This document shows positions 22,479 to 34,142 of a DNA stretch of 64,000 bases, one piece after another. Numbering within the stretch: position 1 is the first letter of the stretch; each line of letters begins with the position of its first letter. The notes under the pieces were generated by a model that was not told where the DNA came from, did not search any database, and saw nothing but the letters and a program-made list of their open reading frames with translations. This DNA comes from Takakia lepidozioides (Eukaryota > Streptophyta > Takakiopsida > Takakiales > Takakiaceae). A program made the translations under genes and the position numbers. The stretch covers positions 48,500,042 to 48,564,041 of the forward strand of contig CM060734.1 of NCBI GenBank assembly GCA_030704615.1. Reading direction: 5' to 3'.

Positions 22479-24867
22479 CTGGAATATTAGGGAGAGTGCG
22501 CAGCAAACAGCTGCATATGCCAAAAAAAGCATCACCACTATTGGAAGTTCCTCGTCACACTTGAAAACCATTCGCTCAGGATAGAGTATGGTGGACAACA
22601 ACTTGCCTTTCAACGTACTCATTCCTAATAACACATCAACCCAAACATAGAGTTTAGCACTACAAATCAAAAGGCTTAGAGGCATTCGAAATAGTCTGCT
22701 GAAAAATTGGCTTCCATGCCCTTGTCCTTGTCTACTGGCCAAGTCCTTCACTTCTTTTGAATTCACTTCAGTTCACATAAACCTAAACCAGGTTCACATG
22801 AACTCGGCAACAGCTGAAGTTGAGGATTCCCTTTGCATCAAAGTCTTTTCTAAAGCGCAGTTCGACTTATTGCAATCAGTCTAGAGGAAAAAGAACATAG
22901 CCATGCCAAAGTGTGACACCTATATCTCAAGCCGAGGTGAGCATCGCTGAGTTCTCCACCAAACAACAATTAGGATTGCCCCACACTAGTGTTTTTCCAA
23001 TCGACATTGGGTCAAAAGGGACTGTGTCACAGTAATCCATTCCTTCCTTACAGTATGTGAAAGCAGAACTGATATATCCTCATTTTAGCAATTTGCATAT
23101 TGTAAGGCGACCACTTAGCAAGGTCAGGGTCAACCAAGAGGGAATTACTGGTAACCTGTGGAAGTGACAATTGCGTCGGGCACCCCCAGGACCTTCAGGC
23201 TCATAAAAACTGGAGTTGTTGGGAGCCTGGTACTTTTGCACAGGCATTGCCTCCCCTGTAAGGTTACTCTCATTGCAGACACAGAACCCTGGATAAAACA
23301 GCAAATACCTCAATATGCAACATTGTACCAAAAATGGAATGAAATGAAATGGAACTTTATAACGTCCGCAGAAAACCTTGATACTTCATGCCAAACTGAA
23401 TCTGGGGCCAGTGATTGATAACTGCTAACGTTGTGAGCATTGATGATTTTTGCTGGCAGATCTTGTATTATGGATCAACAACATCAAGTTCATCTGTGGA
23501 AGGTTACCCCACCACCGGGTGTTCACCTCGACCTGTGAGCCAATGTCCCTCATCCGTGTCTTTGTCAACTTGTCCTTACAGTCATTTCGATGTGATTCCT
23601 CAGTATGTATACAGTTTTAAAGCATGCAAGTGTGCACAATGGTGTTCTGGATATAGACCAACACCACTACCTAGGACCAGTTTTGGATTCCACGACATGA
23701 TATGACATGCGTGGCTTGTCAGTACTCTCTGCACATGTATGTGCTTGCTAGAAACGTGCAAAATTGCAAAGGTGATTATGGATTATACATGAGTCTGTCC
23801 CTCTCTTCCCCTCGCTTTTGGAGGGTGATGTTGAGATTCAAGTACGTTGGACAATCAAAAGGTCACAGGGAAGATTCCAATTGCTTCTCACTTTGACCAG
23901 ATCACCGGGGACAAGCATGCGAAAGTCTAGTTTCATCCATGTCCCATTGCGTTTCACATCCACGTCACTTGCATACTCAGTAAGCTACAGACACATACAA
24001 GGTTGACGTCCATGATTAGCCTGTTAATCAAATGATACACAAAACTTTGATGGCATTAACAGGGAATCCACTTGACAGAATTTTCTTCCATCCTAGACCC
24101 ATTGTTGAGTGATTACCAATCACCTAGTAATTGATTTTGCAGGATTCACACGTTAGCACACCTTGGCAATGGCAAACTGGGACCGGCGGCGATTGAAGAT
24201 GGTGATGGCAGCCGAGAGTAGCACAATCGAGAAGAGAAGGGCCCCCACAAATACGTAGCTGAACCATAGCCAGATTGCATAAATAATGAACTGGTACACT
24301 TTAAATAGGGCGAACATCTCCTCTGCAATGGATACCAACATGGGCTCGGGCTTGAACGGGATCTCATTACTCTCATGTCTACCTTCAGCAACCGTTGTAG
24401 AGAGTCCCAGTGATACCTGAATTCAACACATAACAAGACAAGTGTTGGATCTTGGTGACAAGTTACAGCACTTTCAGGTCATTACAGATGTGGCCTGCTG
24501 CCAAGTTACACTGCGTTCACTATTTCTTTGCTTTGGTGAACAAACGTTTGACCAAGAGGAAGGACTTTCTCTTCATGACCATGAGAACATTTGCCTCAGG
24601 CAGTTTGAGAGCTGTTTCTTTGGGGAAGTGCTATAAGTTTGCAAGATGAATGAACCCCTACAGCAAAACTGTCTAGGGTACTGAAAGACGGCATACCTGA
24701 TGGAAGTCAGCGAAACAGTCCCCTACTTGAAACTTTGCTTGATGCACAGAGGCCCCCTCTATGAGATAACGCTGCCCTTGAAACAGAAAATAGAGCTCAC
24801 CGGACTTGGTTCTACGAATTGGTATGGTCTCAGAGTGACCCCGTTGCGCAGGGCGAATCAGTTTATC
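22479..24867 (-). CDS. P5B ATPase, actuator-domain and M1-M3 exons
   Basis: Five exons. 24697-24867: YFLFQGQRYLIEG. 24162-24416: GLSTTVAEGR, NEIPFKPEPMLVSIAEEMF, then two membrane helices (VYQFIIYAIWLWFSYVFVGA and LLFSIVLLSAAITIF). 23846-23984: LDFRMLVPGDLVKVRSNWNL then PCDLLIVQ, the start of the actuator loop. 23156-23288: FCVCNESNLTGEAMPVQKYQ, where TGEA is the dephosphorylation loop. 22479-22624: MSTLKGKLLSTILYPERMVF then a helix (LPIVVMLFLAYAAVCCALSL). Borders are GT-AG and phases agree, except that an exon expected between 23156 (phase 2) and 22624 (entered in phase 1) was not found. Confidence 0.9.
23335..23385 (-). mobile_element. LINE-B 3' end scrap
   Basis: GGAATGAAATGAAATGG tail with TTATAACGTCCGCAG; the hairpin is decayed. 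Confidence 0.5.
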
Positions 24868-25342
24868 CTGGAAAAAGAAATAAAGATTGAATCTATGGAG
24901 GTCCTGTACCTTAAGACATGAAAAGAACATTGATTCACTAGTTGTCTCATATCTTTCTGTTTTGATTGTTTGGAAACATTTTATCTGTGAGGGACAGGTT
25001 TTGGTGCAAGTTCTCAACACGGAACTGCAAACCCAGGGAATAAATTTAGTGTCAAAAGAGTCCAATCCTAAAGCTCCAGCAACCAGAAACCATCATCTGA
25101 CCAACCAAAGCCTCAGCATTGTGCTTGCACTGGAAGGGAGGGGTTGGAAAAGGTTGGGTGGGGGAGAGGAAGGCGCTTCATCTCCTTGTCAAGTTTCTGT
25201 ATATTCATGTCTGTCTCTTCCTCTATCCCCTTTTCAACCTCTCAAGCAAATCCACACCCCTGAGCTTGAGTTTGCTAAGTAACATCAGGAGCTGAATACA
25301 GCTCTAAAAAAGCAACCGGGGAGAGGAGCTAGATATGCGCAC

Positions 25343-26381
25343 CTTCACTTTGCGGACAAAGTGTACGAGGGCAGTCACATTGACAGACAAAATCTCCTGC
25401 TGATCCCAGGCCCACACATGCACCACATCTGCACGTGATAGAGGGCATGGCAAGCGAAACCAGTTGTGTACTACTCGTTTGTTCAATACCCACGTTGTGA
25501 ACCAAACAAGTGAGAAACACCAGAGACTAACAAACACCTGGACATCCAACAACAGAAGGTGAGCCTCCTGAAATAATAATGAAAAAAAAACAATACTGGT
25601 AAGATAAATTTGCAGGATAGTCATACAAATTGCAATGAGGTTTTGGATTTAATTTGTGTGCTTTCATATGAAGTGTCAAGTCATGGATCAAAGCATAAAG
25701 AGGCTCGGAGTTTGCTCTTTCTGATAATCCTTCCAACTCTAGTTCTCTCTTACCTGCCCAGAAAGGGGATGAAAGGGTATGGAGAAAGAACTGACCGTGC
25801 CATTCCGTCTATAAGTCCCAAAGATGAAATAGGTCCCATATAAGCACAAGCTGTCAATGCCTTTCACTTGGCATCTATCATACGTGTCTACCAGCACCAC
25901 CAAGTAAAGGCAAAACCATTGGATGGACATAAGGATACACAACCCGAAGCAAGTCTCTCCAAATTTATAGCCTGTAAACTGCAGAAGCTGACAACCTTGT
26001 TCTTCCACATCAATGACCATCTGTGTCGCACCTTTGTCCCCTTTAGATAACTTGCCCTGTGAATCAGACTTGCCCATGTTCTCCTGATTTCCAGTCTTCA
26101 CTCCCATTATGAGGGGTTTCACAGGCCATTTCTTAACATGCCATGCCTTGACGATACTGAAGCTAGTGCAGGCTAGTGCAGGCAATGAACACTAAGCCCC
26201 AGAAAGCAAACACTGTGATCGGGCCTCGATGCAGCATATCAGGAACTCGGACCTGGCATGTGGGGTCATCAGAGCTTCCACAAATGGGAGGCCCTGTTGG
26301 GTATCCCATTTTGCCAGCCAGATGCTCTCGAAAGTTCAAAAAGACCTTTGGACTTTCAGAGTCAGCCTCTGAAATGAGAAC
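25343..26381 (-). CDS. P5B ATPase, N-terminal membrane exons
   Basis: 25754-26381 encodes three or more likely helices (VFAFWGLVFIA; FGLCILMSIQWFCLYLVVLV; SLCLYGTYFIFGTYRRNG). 25343-25567 encodes a further helix (VFVSLWCFSLVWFTTWVL) and HNWFRLPCPLSRADVVHVWA. The first exon is open in two frames that join only if one unit of the 10-bp tandem repeat at 26163-26182 (TGCACTAGCC on minus, twice) is removed; 628 minus 10 is divisible by 3, as the flanking phases need. Either this is a disabling mutation or the exon is spliced differently. Exons further 5' are not resolved; weak candidates lie at 26880-26950 and 27487-27530. Confidence 0.8.
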
Positions 26382-28619
26382 CTGTGACAACACGACAATT
26401 GTGTGCTTTAATAAGATTTGAAGTATATATATGCTGCAGACTCTTACCACAAAAGTGGCAGTAATTGTATAACAGTTGCTGACGGAAAATCAAAGGGCCA
26501 CAAAAGCCACAATCTGTTGGGGACTGATTCTGAGCTGTGCACACAAACAATTATGCACTTTCAATCCACAAACCTCTGACTTGTCTTGACACCACAAACA
26601 GTCCAGTATTTACAATAAGGCTTAATTTCTTAGAGGGAGAGGTCTAGGTTGAGCATGAAGGGTAGAGTTAACAGGCGACCTAGGGCATCAAATCCAGGTC
26701 AAGTGCAGGCTGGTCAAGCACATTGCAGCAAAAGCTTCCATAAAGGCTACACCTCTTTGGGGACGCTGATGTGCATGTCTTAAATTGGGAAATTGAAGAT
26801 CTCTGCATACTTGGAAATTCGTATCGCAAAGGCATATCCATGCAACTGGCTATATCATGTGCAATGAATGCTCGCATGAGTCTTGAGTGAGTAGAGTTTC
26901 CAGCCAAAGAATGGCCCAAGGGCTAGCAATCCGATGGCACTCCAGCAACCTCCTACAGAAGGTGGGTGGAGTTCCATGACGTGCTCTTTGCCAAAATAGT
27001 CTTCTAGATTGTTATGTTGGGCACAGCTTTGCAACATAGGACATCATGATTGTTTGCCTGTCCCATTGTCTACTAATTGGACCAAGGGTGATCAGTGGAA
27101 GGACCAAACCTGTTCCCAATTGGCAAGGAAGGTGTGGAAATTGCTAGCGTATGGGTTGCACAATGACCCTATCACAGGCAATCTGCCTGCAAAGCTGATT
27201 GTCTTCAAAATACTTCTAAGGGCATGAAGGAGATGGTAATATTGGACTGAATTAAACACCACGTTCAGTGTCAATTAGCTCATCTTTAACTCTGATCTTG
27301 CTGCTTGAGATCCAAATATATCACTCTCAGGGGGGAAACCAGATTTATGTTAAAGGACAGAATTTTGCAGGCTTGTGCTCACATACTTCAAAACGAAATA
27401 GAAAGGTCAGTTCCAGTCTACTTTAATCCGTCAACTTCAGAGATCTAGTGGCTTCCATTGTATTCTAAATCATGAAACTTACAGAAATGGCAGCACAAAA
27501 GATGCATCCAATATGCAATTAGGCTCCCTGCTTAGTATGGCTGAACTGAATCAGGAGCTGACTCCATATTCCAATCTGACTCTGACTTGCGGCAAGGATT
27601 TTCTGGTGAGCTGTGTTACCTGCAACTTCCCAGCTCCAGAAGCTGTTCACTTGTGGGGCCATCACTCCCTCATTAATATGAGTTTGTCTACGCGGGTGCG
27701 CATTTCATGAAATCATCCTGAATTTTCTTCCTCCCAATCACTTCGCCTCCCGTAAGTAGAAAAATTCAAGACTGATTGATCGTATCTCAAGATTCCCAAC
27801 GAGCTGGTGTGAAGTGACCAGGCAAACGAACTGGAAACTTAGAGTTAACGTTTTTTAAGTTCTAAGTTTTTCTGTGAGGGGGCAATAGGGGGAAGACAGA
27901 GAGAGATGTAATAACAGTTCACAATGTCCTACGGAAATCGCCGTAACAGCCCTCACCAAGGTGACACCAGCGGTCTCTGTGGATGTTATACTCAATTCAG
28001 AAATAGGAAATACCAAGAGGCAAAGGGAGAGAACTCCAACAAGTGCGACACGGGGGTGAAAAACCACGAGATTGAATATTTACAAAGGAGAAGGAAGGAA
28101 GAGGGCCTGTGGGGAAGAGTGGAGGTGATTAGACACTCCCCCGACGGTGACGACGATGTCTCGGTCAGCAGAGCTGTCTGACAGAGACATCCATCCTCGA
28201 CCGAAGAATGGGGCTTCCCGAACGGCGGATGAAGGAACCCATAAAATGGATGGAAACGTGTCTCTGGCGTATAGGGCATGTAGAAAAGTGGATGGAAAAT
28301 TCTCATCCGTCAACGGAGAAGAAATCGGGTCTTCGGCCGTGAATTTCGGGGCTGACCGACCTGTGGAGGTTGGCGCCACGTATGAATGAAAGTACGTTTG
28401 TGTGGATGAAAGCTACGTACTTATCTTGTTGCTATAGAAGTGCTGCATGAAGTTGGCCCCGGGGACTTCTAAATTATCCCTTGAAAGCATATCAGTGAGA
28501 CTGATTGTTTGTTGGCTCTCTTGTAATGCCCCATATTTGCTTAGCCTAGAAATGACCCGTTTCATCCAAAACGGCGATACACATCCATAGTATAATTTTT
28601 TTGCGTATAATGCCGTTAA
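26382..28619. other. 5' part and upstream region of the ATPase gene; unresolved
   Basis: Should hold the first exon(s) and promoter. On the minus strand, 26880-26950 could encode a helix (GCWSAIGLLALGPFFGWKLY) after a CTGTAG acceptor, and 27487-27530 a short piece before GTAAGT. Neither is joined convincingly. No TATA box or start codon could be assigned. Confidence 0.3.
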
Positions 28620-29620
28620 ACCGTTACAATTATATCTAGGTTAGGGTTAGTTTTGGCTGGTGGCCACATCCTGGCCCTTCATCAGATCTAGGGTGACAAG
28701 GCGGCGCCGTGGGTTTTGGCTTGTTACGCCTCGCCACACGGCAGACAACTAGAGCTAGGGCTTTTGTATAAAGACGGCGCCCTGACACAAGGTCAGGGCG
28801 GTGTATTCGGGTGTTAGTGTATATGTGATTTTGGTGTACAAGCTTTGGATGAGAGCTCCTGTGTGTCAAATCCTCCTCTCGCGCATTGTCTGCTCTGCGC
28901 GCTAATCTTTTGATTGTTGCTCTCCAATCAGTCTTGTCTGATGGCGACCAACCACCTTGCGATATTTTCTCCTGTTGTTTCGTATTTGCTTTCTCACCCT
29001 GCTCATTGTGTTGTGTCACAGGACGATGGTCTCAGTGCGTAGTACTAGCTGTGTAGCACGCAGAGAGGGAAAAAGCCTGTCGGTGCAAGTTGATTTGGTT
29101 TTTGAGATTGTGACTGACTTTGCCTTGACAATAGCGAATGATCTTGCTGCCACTAACCCCTCTCAACGTGCACTGCTTGGCATTGTTGTCTCGCCAGTGT
29201 CACCCTTGCCTGAACCCAGCGCTGATGGTCGTGGTCTTGTCGTGCATTTGAATTCATCTAACCCTAGATATAATGTTAATGTGAATGAGACCGAGGCCTG
29301 GTCACCGAGAGATGAGAGGTCGCCCAGCTAAATAATTGCGATCCGGAGTACTATAATTTTGATAATTTTTATGATCCAAGTCCTGATTACGAGTGTCCGA
29401 GAGAATGAGAAAGAGAGTTTGAGAGGGATGTTGAGCGATCTTAGGAGTATGATGAGTTTCTAAGAGAGTTGCTTCCGGAGGATGTGCAGTGGGTTGAAAA
29501 GTTTGAAGCATTTGTTCGAGAGGATGCTCGTCGTCTGAACAGTCGTCTGAACAGTCATCACCAACGACGCAACCGCGTGAGCGTGATGCCAGCAAGTTGC
29601 CATGGTGTCGAATGTTGACG
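28620..29620 (+). mobile_element. Possible Ty3/gypsy 5' region and gag start
   Basis: A TATA-like TTTTGTATAAAGACG at about 28764 is followed by a leader, then an ATG frame at about 29024. Around 29340-29560 a broken frame reads DEFLRELLPEDVQWVEKFEA then FVREDARRLN, charged and gag-like. Stops occur at about 29330, 29406 and 29441. It lies in the same orientation and about 2.3 kb before the integrase block at 31.86-33.15 kb, so the two may be ends of one element. LTR borders were not proven. Confidence 0.35.
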
Positions 29621-29994
29621 TGGCGCCATGTCAGCATCCGCCACGTCAACCGAAACATACGACACCTATACCCAAGGGTCCTATAACCGTGGGATGAACT
29701 TAGGGAATATGAAACCAAAATACCATCAAGAATACCATCAAAATATCCGAAATGAGAAATACGCCTAAAACCGTGGCATCCATTCCACAACATTCTGCAA
29801 TTACAATTGTAAGTTTTATAATAACAATTACAATGAGGACAAAATAACCTCATAAGGCTCCATCGAGGCTAACCCAACAAGACCCTGCTTCCTCCCAAAA
29901 TGACGAAGAGAAGAGGGATCACGGTATCAAAAAGAAGCCTGCAGTACATAGCGACACAAAAGAGACCATAGCAATTGTTTTTTGGGAACAAATA

Positions 29995-30895
29995 CGGAAA
30001 AAAAAAAAACAAAAAAAAACAGAGCAGAAGTGCTTGTCGGCACCGATCATCACTTCTGCTCTGTTTTTTATTTTTTTGGGAAAAAAATGGAAAACAAAAA
30101 CAAAACAAATAAGAAAAGATTGTCGGTGCCGACAATAACTTCTGCTCTGATCTGCTCTTTTTTTTTTTTTTTTTTTCCCGTATTGTTCAAAAAGAAAAAA
30201 AAAGAAAAGAAAAAAAAAGACAGAAGTGATTGTCGGTGTCGACAATCACTTATGATGATCAGCACCGACAATCACTTCTGCTCTGGTTTTTTTTTTTTTT
30301 AAAGGAAAAATACGGGAAAAAAAAACAAAACAAAAACAAAACAAAACAGAGCAGAAGTGATTGTCGGCACCGATCATTACTTCTGTTTTGCTCTGTTTTT
30401 TGTTTTGTTTTTTCTCTTCTCTGTATTGTTTTTTTTTTTTTTAAAACAGAGCAGAAGTGATTGTCGGTGCCGATCATCATAAGTGATCATCTGTTTTTTT
30501 TGTTTTTTGTTTTGTTTTTGAAAAATTACAAAAAAAAAAAAAAAAAAAAAAAACAGAGCAGAAGGATGATCGGTGCCGACAATCACTTTTGCTCTGCTCT
30601 AACAAGTTGAGATACGCTTCTTTGTGCCACAGCTCCGCTCTGGACAACCGCACTGCATTGCTTCACTGATGCAAATATAGAGCAGAGCCAAAGTGATTGT
30701 CGGTGCCGATCATCACTTCTGCTCTGCTCTGTTTTTGTTTTTTTTAATTTTTTTTGTTTTTGTTTTTGTTGCCTATTGTTTATTAATAATTTAAATAAAT
30801 AAATAAACAGAAGTGATGATCGGTGTCGATCATCACTTCTGATCTGTTTTGGCATTTGGGTAGAGGTGATGATCGTCGACAATTATCACTTCTGT
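29995..30895. repeat. Array of about ten A/T-tract-flanked hairpins (array 1)
   Basis: Units at about 30019, 30119, 30219, 30253, 30346, 30445, 30553, 30678, 30807 and 30862. Each is an inverted repeat built on arms CAGAGCAGAAGTGAT and ATCACTTCTGCTCTG around a GTCGGTGCCGAC-like core. Most are preceded by an A-rich tract and followed by a T-rich tract, which can also pair and extend the hairpin. Spacing is mostly 70-130 bp. Arms differ by single bases from unit to unit. This is not a CRISPR array. It could be nested foldback elements, a hairpin satellite or a small-RNA source. Confidence 0.85.
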
Positions 30896-31324
30896 TTGAT
30901 ACTTGATACTTGATTTCCAAACATGCAAAAGCTTAGTATGTAGACCATATCTAAATCAGTCTATTCCATCTAGGAGATTTTTATTTAAGAAAACCTCAAT
31001 TCTACTCCGGCTAACTTTGATGGTTGGGGATCTGCACTGGGAACTGCTACAACACCTTGTTATCGACTGATACAAAAGTTTGTTGAAACTAGCATGCTTA
31101 TCCTCCCTTTCATGGGAGGGATAAAGGTCTCACTTCGGCAATCGCACACTTATCAAATCGCAGTTTACGACATGAGGGGCGGCGGTGGGATGGATGTTAA
31201 AGATGTAGTCTGCAATGACTAGAAAAGGTAAATCATTCCGTGGAAATAGATACCTACCTCACGCCTCTGGGCTCATGATCTAGCATTTCCCCCTTCCGCC
31301 TGTTCTATCCGCGGTTATAGGTCC

Positions 31325-31860
31325 GTGCCTACGAAAATGACGTGGCGTCAACCACGCTGGCGAGGACTGCTGATGTGCCATAACACCCGTGAACCAATGT
31401 GGCGAGAACTGCTGACGTGGCGTGAGCCTGACTGCGCTCACGTGCTCACACGTTCACGCTGCCAGGCTCACGCGGAGGCATCATCCCAGTCATCACGAGG
31501 TGATTTTTGTACGACCTGGGTCTAGTTCTGATTTTGGGAGAGAGAGCGCGTTGTGCTAGACTCAAGCCGTCGTGGCTGTCAAGAACTCTTTGCGCTTGCA
31601 GAAATATTCAAGGCTCGTCTTCTTCATCATCGGCAGGTGGCCTGGGAAGCGCTCAGGCTTCACTTACCATTATCCGTCAGCCGTGAGTCGGGTCTGTGGC
31701 AGACGACTAAACAGACAGCGGGCTCTTGGCTTTCATTGTTACTCAAAGACTCTGAAGCCTTGTTGTTGCGAGCTCTTCGATTTCACTTCTGGGTGTGTCG
31801 TTACGCTGGGTCTGTTACTGCCAATTTGTCCTGAGTCCAGGCCCTGGTAAAGGAGTGCAG
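31325..31860. other. GC-rich stretch with direct and inverted repeats, then unrecognised open frames
   Basis: 31340-31480 repeats TGACGTGGCGT- and CTCACG-type words several times in both orientations. Open frames at 31553-31850 have no recognisable domain but lie directly before the gypsy integrase block and may be its decayed upstream coding. Confidence 0.35.
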
Positions 31861-31862
31861 TC

Positions 31863-33153
31863 ATGGATGATCAGCTACATGCTGCGCTACTTCAGCGATG
31901 CCAATCAGGGCGTTCGTCAGCTGGCCTTTCCGAGTCCTTGTGTAAACAAATTTTGTATCACGTGTCTACTCACCGTTTTATAGGTGATAAGCTTTTCAAG
32001 GAACTCACTAGAGGGGGAGTGCCATGCTACTTGGAGGTACCACCATGGAGCCAGCTGAATGCTTTATTGGAGCGTTTCAATTGTTCGTTGTATGCAGGTC
32101 ACCTTGGTATCAAAAAAACTATGGCCCGCATCCAAGAGGTATACTATTGGTTGGGAATTCACCGAGACGTCACCGAGTTCATCTCTAAGTGTGAAGGTTG
32201 TCGTGATAACATTGCTCTCCCTAGGGCCCGGATCTTGTATGAGCTGCAGCCTTTGCCTGTTATCCATGCTTTTGCTCGTGTTGGCATTGACTTGGTAGGA
32301 CCCCTCGCACTCACATCAAAAGGTTGAAGCTACCTTTGTGTTGCTACCGACTACTTGACTAAGTGGATAGAAGTCCGGTCTTTGCGTTCTAAGGCTAGTG
32401 ATGTTGTAGCTCAGTTCTTCTTCAATGAGATCCTTATGCGGCATGGGTGTCCTCGAGATACTAACGGATCAGGGCAAGGAGTTTTGTAATCAGCTCCTCA
32501 CGATGATTTGCTTCAATTTCGGTGTTAAGCATTCCACTATAGCCCCATACCATCCCCAGACCAATAGCCTCACGGAACGCTTCAACCAAACTCTTTGCCG
32601 AATGAAGAATGTTGCACTTACCAGGGAGTGGGATACCTTTCTTCCCCCTATTCTCTTTGCTTATCGCACCGTTGTGCATGCTAGCACCATGAAGACTCAT
32701 TTTGAGTTGTTGTATGGTCGCAAGTGGGTTCCTCCTTTGCATTCTACCCCTCTTATCTCTACTGTTGCTGATCCGGTTGATCTTGAGACCTTTGTTGAGG
32801 CTCTTCATGCTCGACATGCGGTGTCTATCCATGATGCCAAGACAAACATTGGTAAGGCTCAGCTAACCTAGGCTCGTAATTTTAACAAGCGTGTCAAGTA
32901 TTCTAACATATTTCAGATGGGACAGACCGTGTGCGTTCGATTACAGCATGGCAAGCATTCATGCAAATCTAAGCTCAAGATCGACGGTCCATACTTGATC
33001 TATCAGACTTTACGTGGGCAACGTGCTCTCCTTCTTCCACAAGGCTCTAATACTGAAGTGCGGGATGAACCTGTTTCCTTGACAGACTTGGTGCATTCCG
33101 CACTAATTTTTGATCTTACATGTATCAATGTGGAGGGGCGCACAGTGGGGTGA
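31863..33153 (+). pseudogene. Ty3/gypsy integrase, broken
   Basis: Retrotransposon integrase in three frame pieces. 31863-32327: GHLGIKKTMARIQEVYYWLG and a C-x2-C zinc half (CEGCRDN), then the first catalytic Asp in VGIDLVGP; it stops at a TGA where Trp is expected before SYLCVATDYLTKW. 32425-32871: ILTDQGKEFCN (second Asp), PYHPQTNSLTERFNQTL (Glu), with a one-base shift before it and a TAG where Gln is likely at the end. 32872-33153: C-terminal MGQTVCVRLQHG domain to the TGA stop. RT and RNase H are absent. Nonsense changes fit G-to-A or C-to-T decay. Confidence 0.85.
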
Positions 33154-33464
33154 TGTCTTGATCTTCTTAGCCGCTCTACTTCAGCTTGATCCTCTTCTTG
33201 TCGTCAGCGGCTTAGTATTAGTTTGTGGATGGTCACTCTTGGGGTCCTAGGTCTTGACCTCTCTCGGACTTAAAAACATTTTAGTTTCATGGTATATATC
33301 ACCATCTGTACTCCCTGTACGGTTTTCCTAGCCAAGGGTTTTGTCCTCGGCCCAACTTGCATGTGCCAGGTTTTTTCTTGGTAGGTTTTTCACCCGGCAG
33401 TGGAGGGTGATGTTTAATTATCAGCGGACAACATAGGCAGGTACGGTATGAAGCCTTGACATAG
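33154..33464. other. 3' flank of gypsy element; no gene
   Basis: A purine-rich GGCAGTGGAGGGTGATG at about 33400-33416 may be a polypurine tract next to a 3' LTR, but no matching 5' LTR was found, so the LTR is not called. Confidence 0.3.
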
Positions 33465-33590
33465 GAGATTGCAAAAATAGCAAAGTGGGCTTTTCTTGAT
33501 CAAGACCAGGAGATCTCCCAAACTGTAGAGTCTCTGATACATAGGGATTGCACTTGGACTTAGTTGACATTAATGGGCCAACGGCACTGC
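33465..33590 (+). repeat. Family C element, partial copy
   Basis: Shares AATAGCAAAGTGGGC and the GCACTTGGACTTAG ... GGGCCAACGGCAC end with 12036-12430. The middle is missing. Confidence 0.5.
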
Positions 33591-33975
33591 CCTTCTTTAA
33601 GAATAAACATAACAAACAAAAACTAATTTGTCTAAATGCGACGATCTCCCTCCATGGGGAGCTAGTATGATGTTTTTCGTTTTTGGGTCATTGTTTTCTG
33701 CTCAGCGTCCCTCGCGTTAAACAGACCCTACACAAACTCATGTATCCAACACCCAAAATGCAATCTCCCCTTTGTTGTGTAGGATTTTTGTAGTGCTATC
33801 CCCCCCCCCCCGGTGTGTTGCTCAACTTCGGTACCAAGCCTTATAGCTGTTTATGTTTCCGCATATTTTATTTATAAAAATTATTGGAATTTTGTCTCCT
33901 TTTAACAACAACAACAACAATAATGTGACCTTCTTTCGTGCATGTTTGGCCTCCATTGCCTATTTTCAGAGGAAC

Positions 33976-33976
<1 letters not shown>

Positions 33977-34020
<44 letters not shown>
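33977..34020. repeat. Poly(A) tract, about 44 bases
   Basis: Uninterrupted A run directly after GGAACC. It may be the tail of a retroposed sequence on the plus strand, but no source gene is recognisable upstream. Confidence 0.8.
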
Positions 34021-34022
<2 letters not shown>

Positions 34023-34142
34023 ATTGCATAATTATGTTTTGTCAACTTGAAGCGGTGCCGTGTGAAAAGGTCCTGAAAAGGTTCAAGTTGTGAATCTTTG
34101 ACCCTCACTTTAAGGTTGGGTAGCGCATGACTATACTAGCAC

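Larger units (their letters stand above)
9107..26381 (-). pseudogene. P5B-type (ATP13A-like) P-type ATPase, probably decaying
   Basis: Gene-level entry. P5B ATPases are polytopic endolysosomal or vacuolar pumps; animal ATP13A2 exports polyamines. Coding blocks on the minus strand carry the hallmarks in order: extra N-terminal membrane segments, NLTGEA (actuator loop), CFDKTGTLT (phosphorylated Asp), [19 protein letters not shown], and the C-terminal membrane segments. Most exons have GT-AG borders with matching phases. Not found: the end of the actuator domain (between 22625 and 23155), the PPALP-bearing M4 segment (between 21583 and 22478), the end of the nucleotide-binding domain (about 19489-19680), and M5-M7 (between 11457 and 16926, where LINE-A sits). 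A 10-bp tandem duplication at about 26163-26182 breaks the frame. No start codon exon is confidently found. It could instead be a functional gene with misassembled introns. A duplicate 3' end lies at 63372-63997. Confidence 0.85.

Noticed and set aside
22870-23050. Possible LTR end or missing ATPase exon
   Set aside because: No second copy and no P5B-like peptide in any frame; left unassigned.
29995-30895. Repeat array considered as CRISPR
   Set aside because: Units are themselves long inverted repeats with homopolymer flanks and variable spacing, not identical direct repeats with unique spacers, and the genome is eukaryotic.
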